6,150 nucleotides of DNA, taken from the NCBI GenBank assembly GCA_025352915.1, contig JANXSA010000516.1:1-6150 (forward strand). The letters run 5' to 3'. A program made the position numbers and the translations under genes. Below are positions 1 to 6,150 of the stretch, one piece after another. The first letter of the stretch is position 1. Each line of letters begins with the position of its first letter. Under the pieces are notes generated by a model, which ran no database searches, was not told the origin of the DNA, and worked only from the letters and a program-made list of their open reading frames with translations. This stretch comes from Rhodospirillales bacterium. Its GTDB lineage: Bacteria; Pseudomonadota; Alphaproteobacteria; Acetobacterales; Acetobacteraceae.

Positions 1-489
1 GGCAAGTCGCTGCAAGAGGCCGAGATGCACGCGACGGCATTGGACATCCTCGCCAAGGCAAGGCAGGCCGGCTGCGAGATCGTCCTGCCGGTCGACGCCG
101 TCGTGGCCGCCGAGTTCCGCGCCAATCCGCCGACGCAAACCGTGGCGGTGGACGCCGTGCCGCCGGACACGATGATCCTCGATGTCGGCCCGAAATCGGT
201 GGCCGCCCTGGTGGCCAAGCTGGCCTCGGCGAAGACGCTGGTCTGGAACGGCCCGCTCGGTGCCTTCGAGATCGCGCCCTTCGACACCGCGACAGTGACC
301 TTGGCCCGCGCAGTGGCCACGGCAACCCAAGCCGGCCGCCTGCGCAGCGTCGCCGGTGGCGGCGACACGGTGTCCGCCCTGCGCCATGCCGGCGTCATCG
401 AGCAGATGAGCTATGTCTCCTCGGCCGGCGGCGCGTTCCTGGAGTGGATGGAGGGCCGCGTGCTGCCGGGTGTCGCGGCGCTGGGCTGA
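1..489 (+). CDS. pgk: Phosphoglycerate kinase, C-terminal part (5' end outside window)
   Basis: Phosphoglycerate kinase is the cytosolic enzyme that interconverts 1,3-bisphosphoglycerate + ADP and 3-phosphoglycerate + ATP in glycolysis and gluconeogenesis. The frame is open from base 1 and gives 162 residues, roughly the C-terminal nucleotide-binding lobe of a protein that is usually about 390-400 residues; the ATG at 25 is an internal Met, not the start. Family signatures are visible in order: WNGPLGAFE at fragment residues 82-90 (usually WNGPMGVFE), the nucleotide-binding GGGDTVSAL at 119-127, and SSAGGAFLE at 140-148 followed by the typical tail [11 protein letters not shown]. The stop is TGA at 487-489. 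No aldolase gene follows, although pgk often lies next to one in alphaproteobacteria. No clear terminator hairpin is visible before the next gene. Nothing in the fragment looks degraded. Confidence 0.96.
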   Translation, partial: GKSLQEAEMHATALDILAKARQAGCEIVLPVDAVVAAEFRANPPTQTVAVDAVPPDTMILDVGPKSVAALVAKLASAKTLVWNGPLGAFEIAPFDTATVTLARAVATATQAGRLRSVAGGGDTVSALRHAGVIEQMSYVSSAGGAFLEWMEGRVLPGVAALG

Positions 490-552
490 GCCAGGTCTTT
501 ATTTCGGCGCGGCGTTGACCGGAGATTCACCTGTCTGCGGCAAGCTCCCGCC

Positions 553-891
553 ATGATCTCGAACCTCTCGCTCTCGGCTTTCTCAGCCACCAGCATTCGT
601 CCCGCCCCGTCGCGAACGCCGGCAGATGGTGGCGAGGCGTCCCAGGCTGCTGCTGCCAAGCTGTCCGCCGCCCAGTCCGCCTCTGCCACACAGTCCGCTT
701 CTGCCGCGCAGGGGGCAGCAACCCGCGCTGCCTCGGAACGGCCGCCGGTCGAGGCGGCGCCGCGGGTCGATCGGGTCAGGGCACAAAGCGATGCCCGCCC
801 AGTTCCCGGCGCCTTGTCGCTGGGCGCCGCGCCACCCACCTCCTCCGGCAAGCCGGCGCCGCGCGGATCGTTACTGGATTTGTCGGTCTAG
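553..891 (+). CDS. Small Ala/Ser/Gln-rich hypothetical protein
   Basis: I do not recognise this 112-residue ORF. It has no signal peptide, membrane helix or known motif. Residues about 28-62 are low complexity, dominated by Ala, Ser and Gln, and are partly built from an 18-bp tandem repeat (673-690 and 691-708, 15 of 18 bases identical). The rest is rich in Pro and Arg, so the protein is probably disordered. The C-terminus ends in the more structured-looking RGSLLDLSV, which could be a short conserved tail. Third codon positions are mostly G/C and the ORF fills the space between pgk and the Nudix gene on the same strand, which supports it being real. However, no good Shine-Dalgarno sequence precedes the ATG and low-complexity ORFs arise easily in GC-rich DNA. 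It begins 63 nt after pgk. Confidence 0.5.
   Translation: MISNLSLSAFSATSIRPAPSRTPADGGEASQAAAAKLSAAQSASATQSASAAQGAATRAASERPPVEAAPRVDRVRAQSDARPVPGALSLGAAPPTSSGKPAPRGSLLDLSV
673..708 (+). repeat. 18-bp tandem repeat, two copies, inside the small Ala/Ser/Gln-rich ORF
   Basis: Two adjacent 18-bp units share 15 of 18 bases; all differences are transitions (c/t once, a/g twice). Each encodes a Gln-Ser-Ala-Ser-Ala-X unit, so the unit length keeps the frame. Looser related sequence lies just upstream at 661-672. Confidence 0.7.
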
Positions 892-935
892 CCACCCGCG
901 CCATCGCCATCGGGGATTGAATTCGCCCCCCCGGC

Positions 936-939
936 AGGG
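936..939 (+). promoter_or_regulatory. Ribosome binding site (AGGG) of the Nudix gene
   Basis: AGGG ends 6 nt before a GTG at 946 and 12 nt before an ATG at 952. The spacing favours the GTG start, although the ATG two codons later remains possible. A run of seven C residues lies just upstream at 926-932. Confidence 0.45.
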
Positions 940-945
940 CATTTT

Positions 946-1500
946 GTGCTCATGCCCGAGTTCGTCCGCCAGGTCCCCGACGGTGATAACCGCGAACGCA
1001 ATGTCTGTGGCGATTGCGGGTATGTTGCCTACGAGAATCCCAAGATTGTTGTCGGCTCGGTGGTCGCCCACGAGGGCCGTGTCCTGCTATGCCGCCGCGC
1101 CATCGAGCCGCGGCGCGACTACTGGACGCTGCCCGCCGGCTACATGGAACTCGGCGAAACCCTGCAAGCCGGCGCCATGCGCGAGGCGCAGGAGGAGGCC
1201 GAGGCCGATATCGCGCTGGACGGCGTCCTGGCGATGTATTCGATCAGCCGCATCGGCCAGGTGCAGGTTATTTTTCGTGCCCGCTTTGCCGACCCCGCCC
1301 TGCCCCGCTTCGCAGCCGGGCCGGAAAGCCTGGAGGTTGGGCTGTTCGCGTGGGACGACATCCCCTGGGACCGGATCGCCTTTCCGACCGTGCGCTGGGC
1401 GCTGGATGCCTGGCGGGCGAATCCGCTCGGTGTACTGGGCGCACCGGCCGGCAACCCTGCCGAAGATCTCGCCGGAATGTCCCGGCCGGCCGGCGTGTGA
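946..1500 (+). CDS. Nudix hydrolase with partial N-terminal zinc ribbon
   Basis: The protein is a 184-residue cytosolic Nudix pyrophosphohydrolase, expected to cleave a nucleoside diphosphate linked to another moiety with Mg2+ or Mn2+. The Nudix box is clear at residues 65-87: Gly65, Glu71, then REAQEEAEA at 79-87, containing the REUXEE core; the usual Gly near the box end is Glu here. N-terminal to it are C21-x2-C24 and YENPKIVVG at 29-37, the arrangement seen in the zinc-ribbon Nudix subgroup with NudC-like or ADP-ribose/FAD pyrophosphatase annotations. Only one Cys pair is present; the CxxC that often opens this ribbon is missing, and no upstream in-frame sequence supplies it. The substrate cannot be assigned from sequence. 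The start is GTG 946 (best RBS spacing) or ATG 952. The TGA stop shares one base with the next gene's ATG, so the two are probably co-translated. Confidence 0.9.
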   Translation: MLMPEFVRQVPDGDNRERNVCGDCGYVAYENPKIVVGSVVAHEGRVLLCRRAIEPRRDYWTLPAGYMELGETLQAGAMREAQEEAEADIALDGVLAMYSISRIGQVQVIFRARFADPALPRFAAGPESLEVGLFAWDDIPWDRIAFPTVRWALDAWRANPLGVLGAPAGNPAEDLAGMSRPAGV

Positions 1501-1861
1501 TGGTCCGGGTCTGGTCCATCTTGGCGTTCTTGCTGTTGGCGTTTCCGGCGTTGGCCGAAAAGGCGCCCACCATGCTGCTGGGCAACATGCCGTCGCTGAG
1601 CCAGGGGCGCGCCGGCGCGCAGCGTTTCGCCCCGGCGCCGATGCCGAATCCGGATATGCTGGCCCCCATCGCGCAGCGCGATCCGAACGCGGTCCAGCTC
1701 AGCCCCGGCCTGACCCGCACGCCAACCGGCCAGGCGCATCGCGGCGACGGCTTCGCCAATGGTTCGGCCTATACCGGCGAACTGGAAAAACGTCGTGGCG
1801 GGCTGGGCTCGAACGTGGTGCCCAGCCTGAACCTCAGGCTGCCGATGCAGGTCGAGTTCCG

Positions 1862-1865
<4 letters not shown>
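1500..1865 (+). CDS. Predicted secreted (periplasmic) protein of unknown function
   Basis: This is a 121-residue protein with a clear Sec-type signal peptide: Arg3, a hydrophobic core at about residues 4-15, and a likely cleavage site after the ALA at 17-19. The mature part, about 100 residues, is rich in Pro, Asn, Gln and Gly, has no Cys and shows no domain I recognise; it looks mainly unstructured, with a possible beta segment near the C-terminus ([16 protein letters not shown]). The ATG at 1500 overlaps the TGA of the Nudix gene (TGATG), and no good ribosome binding site precedes it, so translation probably depends on coupling. The stop TAG lies in a CTAG that also contains the accC stop on the other strand. 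Base composition matches the neighbours. The position beside accC suggests no specific role. Confidence 0.75.
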
Positions 1866-3202
<1,337 letters not shown>

Positions 3203-3206
3203 CGGG

Positions 3207-3653
3207 TTATTCCAGGATCAGCAAAGGCTGGCCGTATTCGACCGGCTGGCCGGGTTCGACCAGGATGCGCAGGACGGTGCCGGCCTTCTGGGCGCGGATT
3301 TGATTGTAGGTCTTCATCGCTTCGATCAGCAGAAGGGTCTGGCCGGCGGCGACGGTCTGGCCAATGGTGATGAAGGCGGCCGCTCCGGGTTCCGGCGCGA
3401 GGTAGACCACGCCGACCATCGGGCTCAGCACGGCGCCGGGGTGCTTGGCGTCGTCTGCGGCAGGCGCCGGGATCGGGGCGGCGGGGGCCTGGGTCATGGC
3501 GGGGGCAGCGATCGGTTGGGCGATGGCGGCGGGGGTTCGGGCGATGCGCACCCTGCCCTCCTTGGTTTCGACCTCGATTTCGGTGAGGTTGGTATCGGCG
3601 AGGATTTCGGCCAGGGCACGGACGATCTTGGGGTCGAAGCTGGGGGGGGTCAT
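3207..3653 (-). CDS. accB: Biotin carboxyl carrier protein of acetyl-CoA carboxylase
   Basis: AccB carries the biotin that shuttles CO2 from AccC to the carboxyltransferase AccAD. The 148 residues show the usual layout: an N-terminal helical part (1-40, including [16 protein letters not shown]), a flexible Ala/Pro linker (about 41-70), and the biotinyl domain (about 73-148). Lys114 in the EAMK motif (111-114) is the biotinylation site, and the context EAMKTYNQI is normal for the family. The ATG at 3653 overlaps the aroQ TGA as ATGA, with GGAG 8 nt upstream inside aroQ, a strong sign of translational coupling. A longer open frame continues upstream but only overlaps aroQ and is not used. Codons 2-4 contain an unbroken run of eight C residues. 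AccC follows 4 nt after the TAA. Confidence 0.97.
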   Translation of the reverse strand: MTPPSFDPKIVRALAEILADTNLTEIEVETKEGRVRIARTPAAIAQPIAAPAMTQAPAAPIPAPAADDAKHPGAVLSPMVGVVYLAPEPGAAAFITIGQTVAAGQTLLLIEAMKTYNQIRAQKAGTVLRILVEPGQPVEYGQPLLILE

Positions 3654-4111
3654 GTGCGTTGCTCCAGGATGTCGGCCATGGCCGTCAGCGCCAGGGCGTA
3701 ACCGCCGACGCCGAGGCCGCAGATCACGCCGACCGCCGCCTTGGAGACGAAGGAGTGGTGGCGGAACTCCTCGCGGCGATGGATGTTGGTGATGTGGACC
3801 TCGATCACCGGCAGTTCGGTGGCCAGCAGGGCGTCCATCAGGGCGATCGAGGTGTTGGTGTAGCCGGCCGGGTTGATGACGATGCCGGCGGCGCGGCCGC
3901 GGCATTGCTGGACCCAGGTTATCAGCTCGCCCTCGCCGTTGGTTTGGCGGAAGTCGATAGCCAGGCCGAGCTGTTCGGCGGTTTCGGCGCACAGGGCCTC
4001 GACATCGTCCAGCGTGGCGCTGCCGTAAAGATGGGGCTGGCGTAGGCCGAGCATGTTCATGTTCGGGCCGTTGAGGACCGCGATGAGCGGCAGGGATGAT
4101 GGAATTGGCAT
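3650..4111 (-). CDS. aroQ: Type II 3-dehydroquinate dehydratase
   Basis: AroQ removes water from 3-dehydroquinate to give 3-dehydroshikimate, step three of the shikimate pathway, normally as a cytosolic dodecamer. From the ATG at 4111 the protein has 153 residues, slightly above the usual 145-150. Visible: LNGPNMNMLGLRQPHLYG at 13-30 with Arg24 and the catalytic Tyr29, INPAGYTNTS at 79-88 with Asn80, EVHITN at 104-109 with Glu104 and the catalytic His106, then HRREEFR at 111-117 and the Gly-rich end VICGLGVGGY. One oddity: position 86 is Asn where family members usually have a substrate-binding His (YTHTS pattern). A GTG at 4129 would add six residues; neither start has a good ribosome binding site. 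It leads the aroQ-accB-accC operon and overlaps accB by 4 nt. Confidence 0.95.
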   Translation of the reverse strand: MPIPSSLPLIAVLNGPNMNMLGLRQPHLYGSATLDDVEALCAETAEQLGLAIDFRQTNGEGELITWVQQCRGRAAGIVINPAGYTNTSIALMDALLATELPVIEVHITNIHRREEFRHHSFVSKAAVGVICGLGVGGYALALTAMADILEQRT

Positions 4112-4209
4112 GGCGGCAGGCCGTAGCACGGGGGGGCGTATGGCTTCAATGCGTGCGTGAGGCGCGCGCTTTCTTGTCGTGAGGCGAGGGCGTGCCCATA
4201 CTTCGGCGT
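4112..4209 (+). promoter_or_regulatory. Divergent intergenic region between aroQ and thiS
   Basis: This 98-nt gap must hold promoters for both the leftward aroQ-accBC operon and the rightward thiSG genes unless one is read from further away. I see no convincing -35/-10 pair on either strand. It holds a run of seven G residues (4130-4136) and two GAGG-like purine stretches (4181-4190) that may act as the thiS ribosome binding site. It lacks the conserved TPP-riboswitch core (CUGAGA, CUGAU...), so thiamin control through a riboswitch is not supported here. Confidence 0.4.
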
Positions 4210-4431
4210 ATGAGCGATACCACCACAGAACCGAGCTTTACCGTGAATGGCGAGAGCCGGGCGTTGGCGGGAGCGATGACGGTCAGCGACCTGTTGGTTG
4301 TGTTGGGGTTGGATGGGCGGAAGGTGGCGGTGGAGCGGAACGAGGCGATCGTGCCGCGCTCGGTCTATGGCACGACGTGGCTTGCGGCGGGCGATAGCCT
4401 GGAAATCGTGCATTTCATCGGGGGGGGCTGA
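4210..4431 (+). CDS. thiS: Sulfur carrier protein ThiS
   Basis: ThiS is a ubiquitin-like carrier. Its C-terminal Gly is adenylated by ThiF, converted to a thiocarboxylate and used by ThiG to supply sulfur for the thiazole ring of thiamin. The 73 residues show the beta-grasp pattern FTVNGE (10-15), [21 protein letters not shown] (24-44), IVPR (47-50), and end with EIVHFIGGG, keeping the essential terminal Gly-Gly with one extra Gly as in many alphaproteobacterial homologues. The start is uncertain: ATG 4210 gives a family-like N-terminus, while the in-frame GTG at 4192 is 5 nt from a GAGGCG and would add six residues. The end of the gene contains eight consecutive G residues, just before thiG. 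No thiO, thiE or thiF gene is in the window. Confidence 0.93.
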   Translation: MSDTTTEPSFTVNGESRALAGAMTVSDLLVVLGLDGRKVAVERNEAIVPRSVYGTTWLAAGDSLEIVHFIGGG

Positions 4432-4435
4432 GGCG

Positions 4436-5245
4436 ATGGATCAAGCGGTTGGGGACCAGGTGGTGATGGATGCCGAGGATAGGTGGACGGTGGCGGGGCG
4501 GAGCTTTCGGTCGCGGTTGATCGTGGGGACTGGGAAATACAAGGATTTGGCGGAGACGGCGGCGGCGATCGAGGCTTCGGGGGCGGAGATTGTTACGGTG
4601 GCGGTGCGGCGGGTGAATCTTTCGGACCCCAAGGCGCCGATGTTGCAGGATTTTGTTGATCCGAAGAAGTATACCTACCTGCCGAATACCGCCGGGTGTC
4701 ACACGGCGAACGAGGCGGTTCGGACGTTGCGGCTGGCACGTGAGGCCGGGGGGTGGAACCTGGTGAAGCTGGAAGTGCTGGGGCCGCCGCCGCATCTTTA
4801 TCCGGATATGCAAGGCACGTTCGAAGCGGCGGCGGCGCTGATCAAGGACGGGTTCGAGGTGATGGTGTACTGCGCGGATGATCCGCTGGCGGCGTCGCGG
4901 CTGGAGGATATGGGGTGCGTGGCGATCATGCCGCTGGGGGCGCCGATTGGCTCGGGGTTGGGGTTGCAGAACCCGGCGATGCTGTCGCTGATGATCGAAC
5001 AGGCGAAGGTGCCGTTGTTGGTCGATGCCGGGGTGGGGACGGCGTCCGATGCGGCGATCGGGATGGAGTTGGGGTGCACGGCGGTATTGCTGAACTCGGC
5101 GATCGCACATGCGAAGAACCCGGTGTTGATGGCGCGGGCGATGAAGGCGGCGGTGGAGGCGGGAAGGCTGGCGTTTCGGGCTGGGCGGATGGCTCGGCGG
5201 ATGGGGGCTGATCCTTCCAGTCCTTTGGCGGGGTTGATCCGGTAG
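4436..5245 (+). CDS. thiG: Thiazole synthase ThiG
   Basis: ThiG condenses 1-deoxy-D-xylulose 5-phosphate, dehydroglycine and sulfur from ThiS thiocarboxylate into the thiazole phosphate of thiamin; it is a cytosolic TIM-barrel enzyme. From ATG 4436 it has 269 residues, a little longer than typical (about 255-265). Visible: [14 protein letters not shown] at 24-37, VAVRRVNL at 55-62, [20 protein letters not shown] at 82-101, the Schiff-base lysine Lys111 in NLVKLEVLG (108-116), LYPD at 121-124, phosphate-binding loops [11 protein letters not shown] at 167-177 and GVGTASDAA at 199-207, and LLNSAIA at 218-224. The start is unsettled: ATG 4436 has a GAGG only 2 nt away, whereas in-frame ATG 4466 (residue 11) has AGGTGG at 4458-4463 with normal spacing and gives a more family-like N-terminus. 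It lies 4 nt after thiS, clearly one transcription unit. Confidence 0.97.
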   Translation: MDQAVGDQVVMDAEDRWTVAGRSFRSRLIVGTGKYKDLAETAAAIEASGAEIVTVAVRRVNLSDPKAPMLQDFVDPKKYTYLPNTAGCHTANEAVRTLRLAREAGGWNLVKLEVLGPPPHLYPDMQGTFEAAAALIKDGFEVMVYCADDPLAASRLEDMGCVAIMPLGAPIGSGLGLQNPAMLSLMIEQAKVPLLVDAGVGTASDAAIGMELGCTAVLLNSAIAHAKNPVLMARAMKAAVEAGRLAFRAGRMARRMGADPSSPLAGLIR

Positions 5246-5256
5246 GCAGAGGAAGG

Positions 5257-5297
5257 CCAGGGCTCTGCTCTGGACCCGCTGGGGCCGGCGGCCCCAG
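5257..5297. repeat. Twin GC-rich hairpin (REP-like element / probable bidirectional terminator)
   Basis: Two hairpins sit side by side 12 nt after the thiG stop. The first is a 7-bp stem with one G-T pair and a TCT loop (5257-5263 with 5267-5273). After the spacer ACCCG comes a perfect 8-bp stem with a GGC loop (5279-5286 with 5290-5297), followed by ACCCCC. The CCAGGGCTCTGCTCTGG-ACCCG pattern followed by a GGGGCC palindrome resembles a repeat family common between genes in alphaproteobacteria, as I recall it; copy number in this genome cannot be seen. It lies between convergent genes, which fits a role in ending transcription, although no T-run follows. Confidence 0.7.
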
Positions 5298-5350
5298 ACC
5301 CCCGTTCGTTAGGGGAAAAGCCCAGCCTATATTGTTTTGATATCGTAATA
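5298..5350. other. AT-rich patch in intergenic region after thiG
   Basis: After the twin hairpin, bases about 5328-5357 are strikingly AT-rich for this window and contain the small palindromes GATATC and AATATT. No -35/-10 pair with normal spacing is clear on either strand. Both flanking genes point towards this region, so a promoter is not required here. The patch overlaps the end of the frameshifted leftward gene. Confidence 0.4.
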
Positions 5351-6024
5351 TTAAAGACACAGTGCGGCGCGGTCGCTCGCAACCGTCTCAAAATTGCGAT
5401 CCATGGGAAGGGACAGGTCAGATCGATTCCTGTGGGGATCGGCGGAACTTGTGCCGATGGCGCGGACTGCCTGGTACGGCGCGAGGAACGCGGCTGGGTG
5501 GCAGGTGATACGGCGGCCCTGAACGAGCGTGCCAATAGGTGCGGTGTGGCGGCGCTGGAGCGCGGGGTGGGCGGGACCGGAGTCTCCGCGAGGGGCGCCG
5601 GCATGGCGGGGCTGGTCAGACGCGCGGCCAGGCGGCCGGCATGGAAGATGGATTTTTGGCGCAGGCGTTCCAGAAGGCCGAGCGGGCGGCGCATAGGCGA
5701 CGGGCGGGAGGGGCGGGGCGCGCGCTGGGAGATGAGTTGGCCGGCGGCCAGGGCGGCGAGTTGGCACTTCAGGCGCTGCATGGCCCGGTCCACGCGGGCA
5801 AAGAGCGGCGCGGTGAGGCGGTCGGGCAGGCATAGGCGGTCGGCGATCAGGCGCAGAAGGCCGACGAGGACGGCTTCCAGGGCGCAGGCGAGTTCGAGCA
5901 TCGCCGGAGACGGCGTCAACACAGCGGCCGGGGACGGCATGAGTACAGGCGCGGCCGCTGGCCGGCCCACCGGGGCCGAGCCCTCCTGGTGGGTCGCAAC
6001 CGGGTGCGCGCGCATGTTCAACAT
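5351..6024 (-). pseudogene. Frameshifted hypothetical gene (Ala/Pro/Arg-rich alphaproteobacterial protein)
   Basis: Starting at ATG 6024, with AGGA placed 4 nt upstream, a leftward frame reads well, with G/C third positions, for about 148 residues: a Pro/Ala-rich start (1-42), an amphipathic helical stretch (43-95, including LEAVLVGLLRLIADRL), a Pro/Arg linker (101-113), then PLGLLERLRQKSIFHAGRLAARLTSP. Beyond about 5580 this frame loses codon bias and has no stop until it is deep in antisense to thiG. The -1 frame instead gives a protein-like end (RRHTAPIGTLVQG, then AAFLAPYQAVRAIG) and stops at TAA 5351. The span is 674 nt, one short of a whole number of codons, consistent with loss of one base between about 5530 and 5600 and an original product of about 224 residues. 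The first part resembles, by recall, an uncharacterised alphaproteobacterial family with RRFGWLLRLVPEA-like cores; function unknown. It could be a pseudogene, a sequencing error or, less likely, a recoded gene. Confidence 0.5.
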
Positions 6025-6028
6025 ATGT

Positions 6029-6032
6029 TCCT
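6029..6032 (-). promoter_or_regulatory. Ribosome binding site (AGGA) of the frameshifted gene
   Basis: On the minus strand AGGA lies 4 nt before ATG 6024, and the in-frame TAG at 6033-6031 closes the frame just upstream, so 6024 is the earliest start. A second in-frame ATG at 6015 is 13 nt away from it and less well placed. The start codon sits in a perfect 10-bp palindrome, AACATATGTT (6020-6029). Confidence 0.5.
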
Positions 6033-6039
6033 ACGCCGA

Positions 6040-6066
6040 TTGCGCCAGCGGCGCAAGGGGATTTTT
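6040..6066 (+). terminator. Hairpin followed by a T-run, oriented rightward
   Basis: TTGCGCC (6040-6046) and GGCGCAA (6050-6056) form a perfect 7-bp stem with an AGC loop. On the plus strand it is followed by GGGGA and five T residues (6062-6066), a weak intrinsic-terminator shape. No rightward gene ends here, so it may act on antisense reading, or as a hairpin in the leader between the two leftward genes, where no T-run follows. Confidence 0.35.
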
Positions 6067-6071
6067 CTTAT

Positions 6072-6149
6072 TCAGTCGGGCGCGCCGAATTGTGCCGGTG
6101 CGGCGGCGGCGGAATGGGGGCGGGTTTGTGGCAGGCGGTAGACCGGGAC
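6072..6149 (-). CDS. C-terminal end of an unidentified leftward gene (5' part outside window)
   Basis: On the minus strand the frame entering from the window edge gives 25 residues, VPVYRLPQTR then PHSAAAAPAQFGAPD, and ends at TGA 6074-6072. Almost every codon ends in G or C, and the frame stops cleanly 47 nt before the start of the next leftward gene, which supports a real gene end. The Ala/Pro-rich tail is too short to identify. If real, this gene and the frameshifted one run in the same direction and could share a transcript, interrupted only by the hairpin at 6040-6056. Confidence 0.45.
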   Translation of the reverse strand, partial: VPVYRLPQTRPHSAAAAPAQFGAPD

Positions 6150-6150
6150 G

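Noticed and set aside
411..851. Leftward ORF opposite the end of pgk and the small Ala/Ser/Gln-rich gene
   Set aside because: It overlaps a certain gene (pgk) antisense and shows no motif or ribosome binding site; shadow frame.
1478..1496. GGCCGGCCGG-type palindrome at the end of the Nudix gene as a terminator
   Set aside because: It lies inside coding sequence directly before an overlapping gene start, has no T-run, and is expected by chance in GC-rich codons.
1140..1759. Leftward ORFs opposite the Nudix and secreted-protein genes
   Set aside because: They are antisense to a clear Nudix box and a signal peptide, with Arg-rich composition typical of shadows.
3654..3992. Longer accB product starting upstream at 3992
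   Set aside because: The extra part is an out-of-frame reading of aroQ; the ATG at 3653 has a good ribosome binding site and gives the normal AccB length.
4112..4209. TPP (THI-box) riboswitch upstream of thiS
   Set aside because: The region is short and lacks the conserved CUGAGA and CUGAU-type core elements on the thiS strand.
4798..5350. Continuation of the leftward 6024 frame to 4798, making a 408-residue protein
   Set aside because: Beyond about 5350 it reads through the twin hairpin and antisense of thiG; codon bias is lost well before that. Only the part up to about 5580 looks coding in this frame.
5539..5835. Rightward 98-codon ORF within the frameshifted gene
   Set aside because: Gly/Arg-rich shadow composition; the leftward frame has the better ribosome binding site and protein-like helices.

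Overview
This is a GC-rich window with strong G/C preference at third codon positions. It is ordinary alphaproteobacterial chromosome in style. The aroQ-accB-accC cluster, the ThiS/ThiG sequences and a twin GC-rich intergenic hairpin all fit Rhodospirillales or Acetobacterales-like bacteria; that placement is inferred from recalled family resemblance, not from a search.

Layout, left to right. (1) 1-489 (+): C-terminal 162 residues of phosphoglycerate kinase, whose start lies upstream of the window. (2) 553-891 (+): a small Ala/Ser/Gln-rich protein of unknown function. (3) 946-1865 (+): a two-gene unit, a Nudix hydrolase with half a zinc ribbon followed by a 121-residue secreted protein of unknown function; stop and start overlap by one base. 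(4) 1862-4111 (-): a compact operon aroQ-accB-accC (type II 3-dehydroquinase, biotin carboxyl carrier protein, biotin carboxylase), coupled by an ATGA overlap and a 4-nt gap; accC appears to start at TTG. (5) 4112-4209: short divergent intergenic region. (6) 4210-5245 (+): thiS-thiG, which build the thiazole half of thiamin. (7) 5246-5350: two adjacent GC-rich hairpins resembling a REP-type element, then an AT-rich patch. (8) 5351-6024 (-): a gene that reads well in one frame for its first two thirds and in another for its last third, so it looks frameshifted. (9) 6072-6149 (-): the last 25 codons of another gene cut by the window edge.

Functionally the window is mainly housekeeping: glycolysis (pgk), the first step of fatty acid synthesis (accB, accC), the shikimate pathway (aroQ) and thiamin biosynthesis (thiS, thiG). 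No mobile element, phage gene, CRISPR array, tRNA, rRNA or defence system is visible, and I found no convincing new multi-gene system. The points most worth a second look are the frameshifted gene at 5351-6024, the twin-hairpin repeat between convergent genes, a His-to-Asn change at a substrate-binding position of AroQ, the G8 tract at the thiS/thiG junction, and the uncharacterised secreted partner of the Nudix gene.
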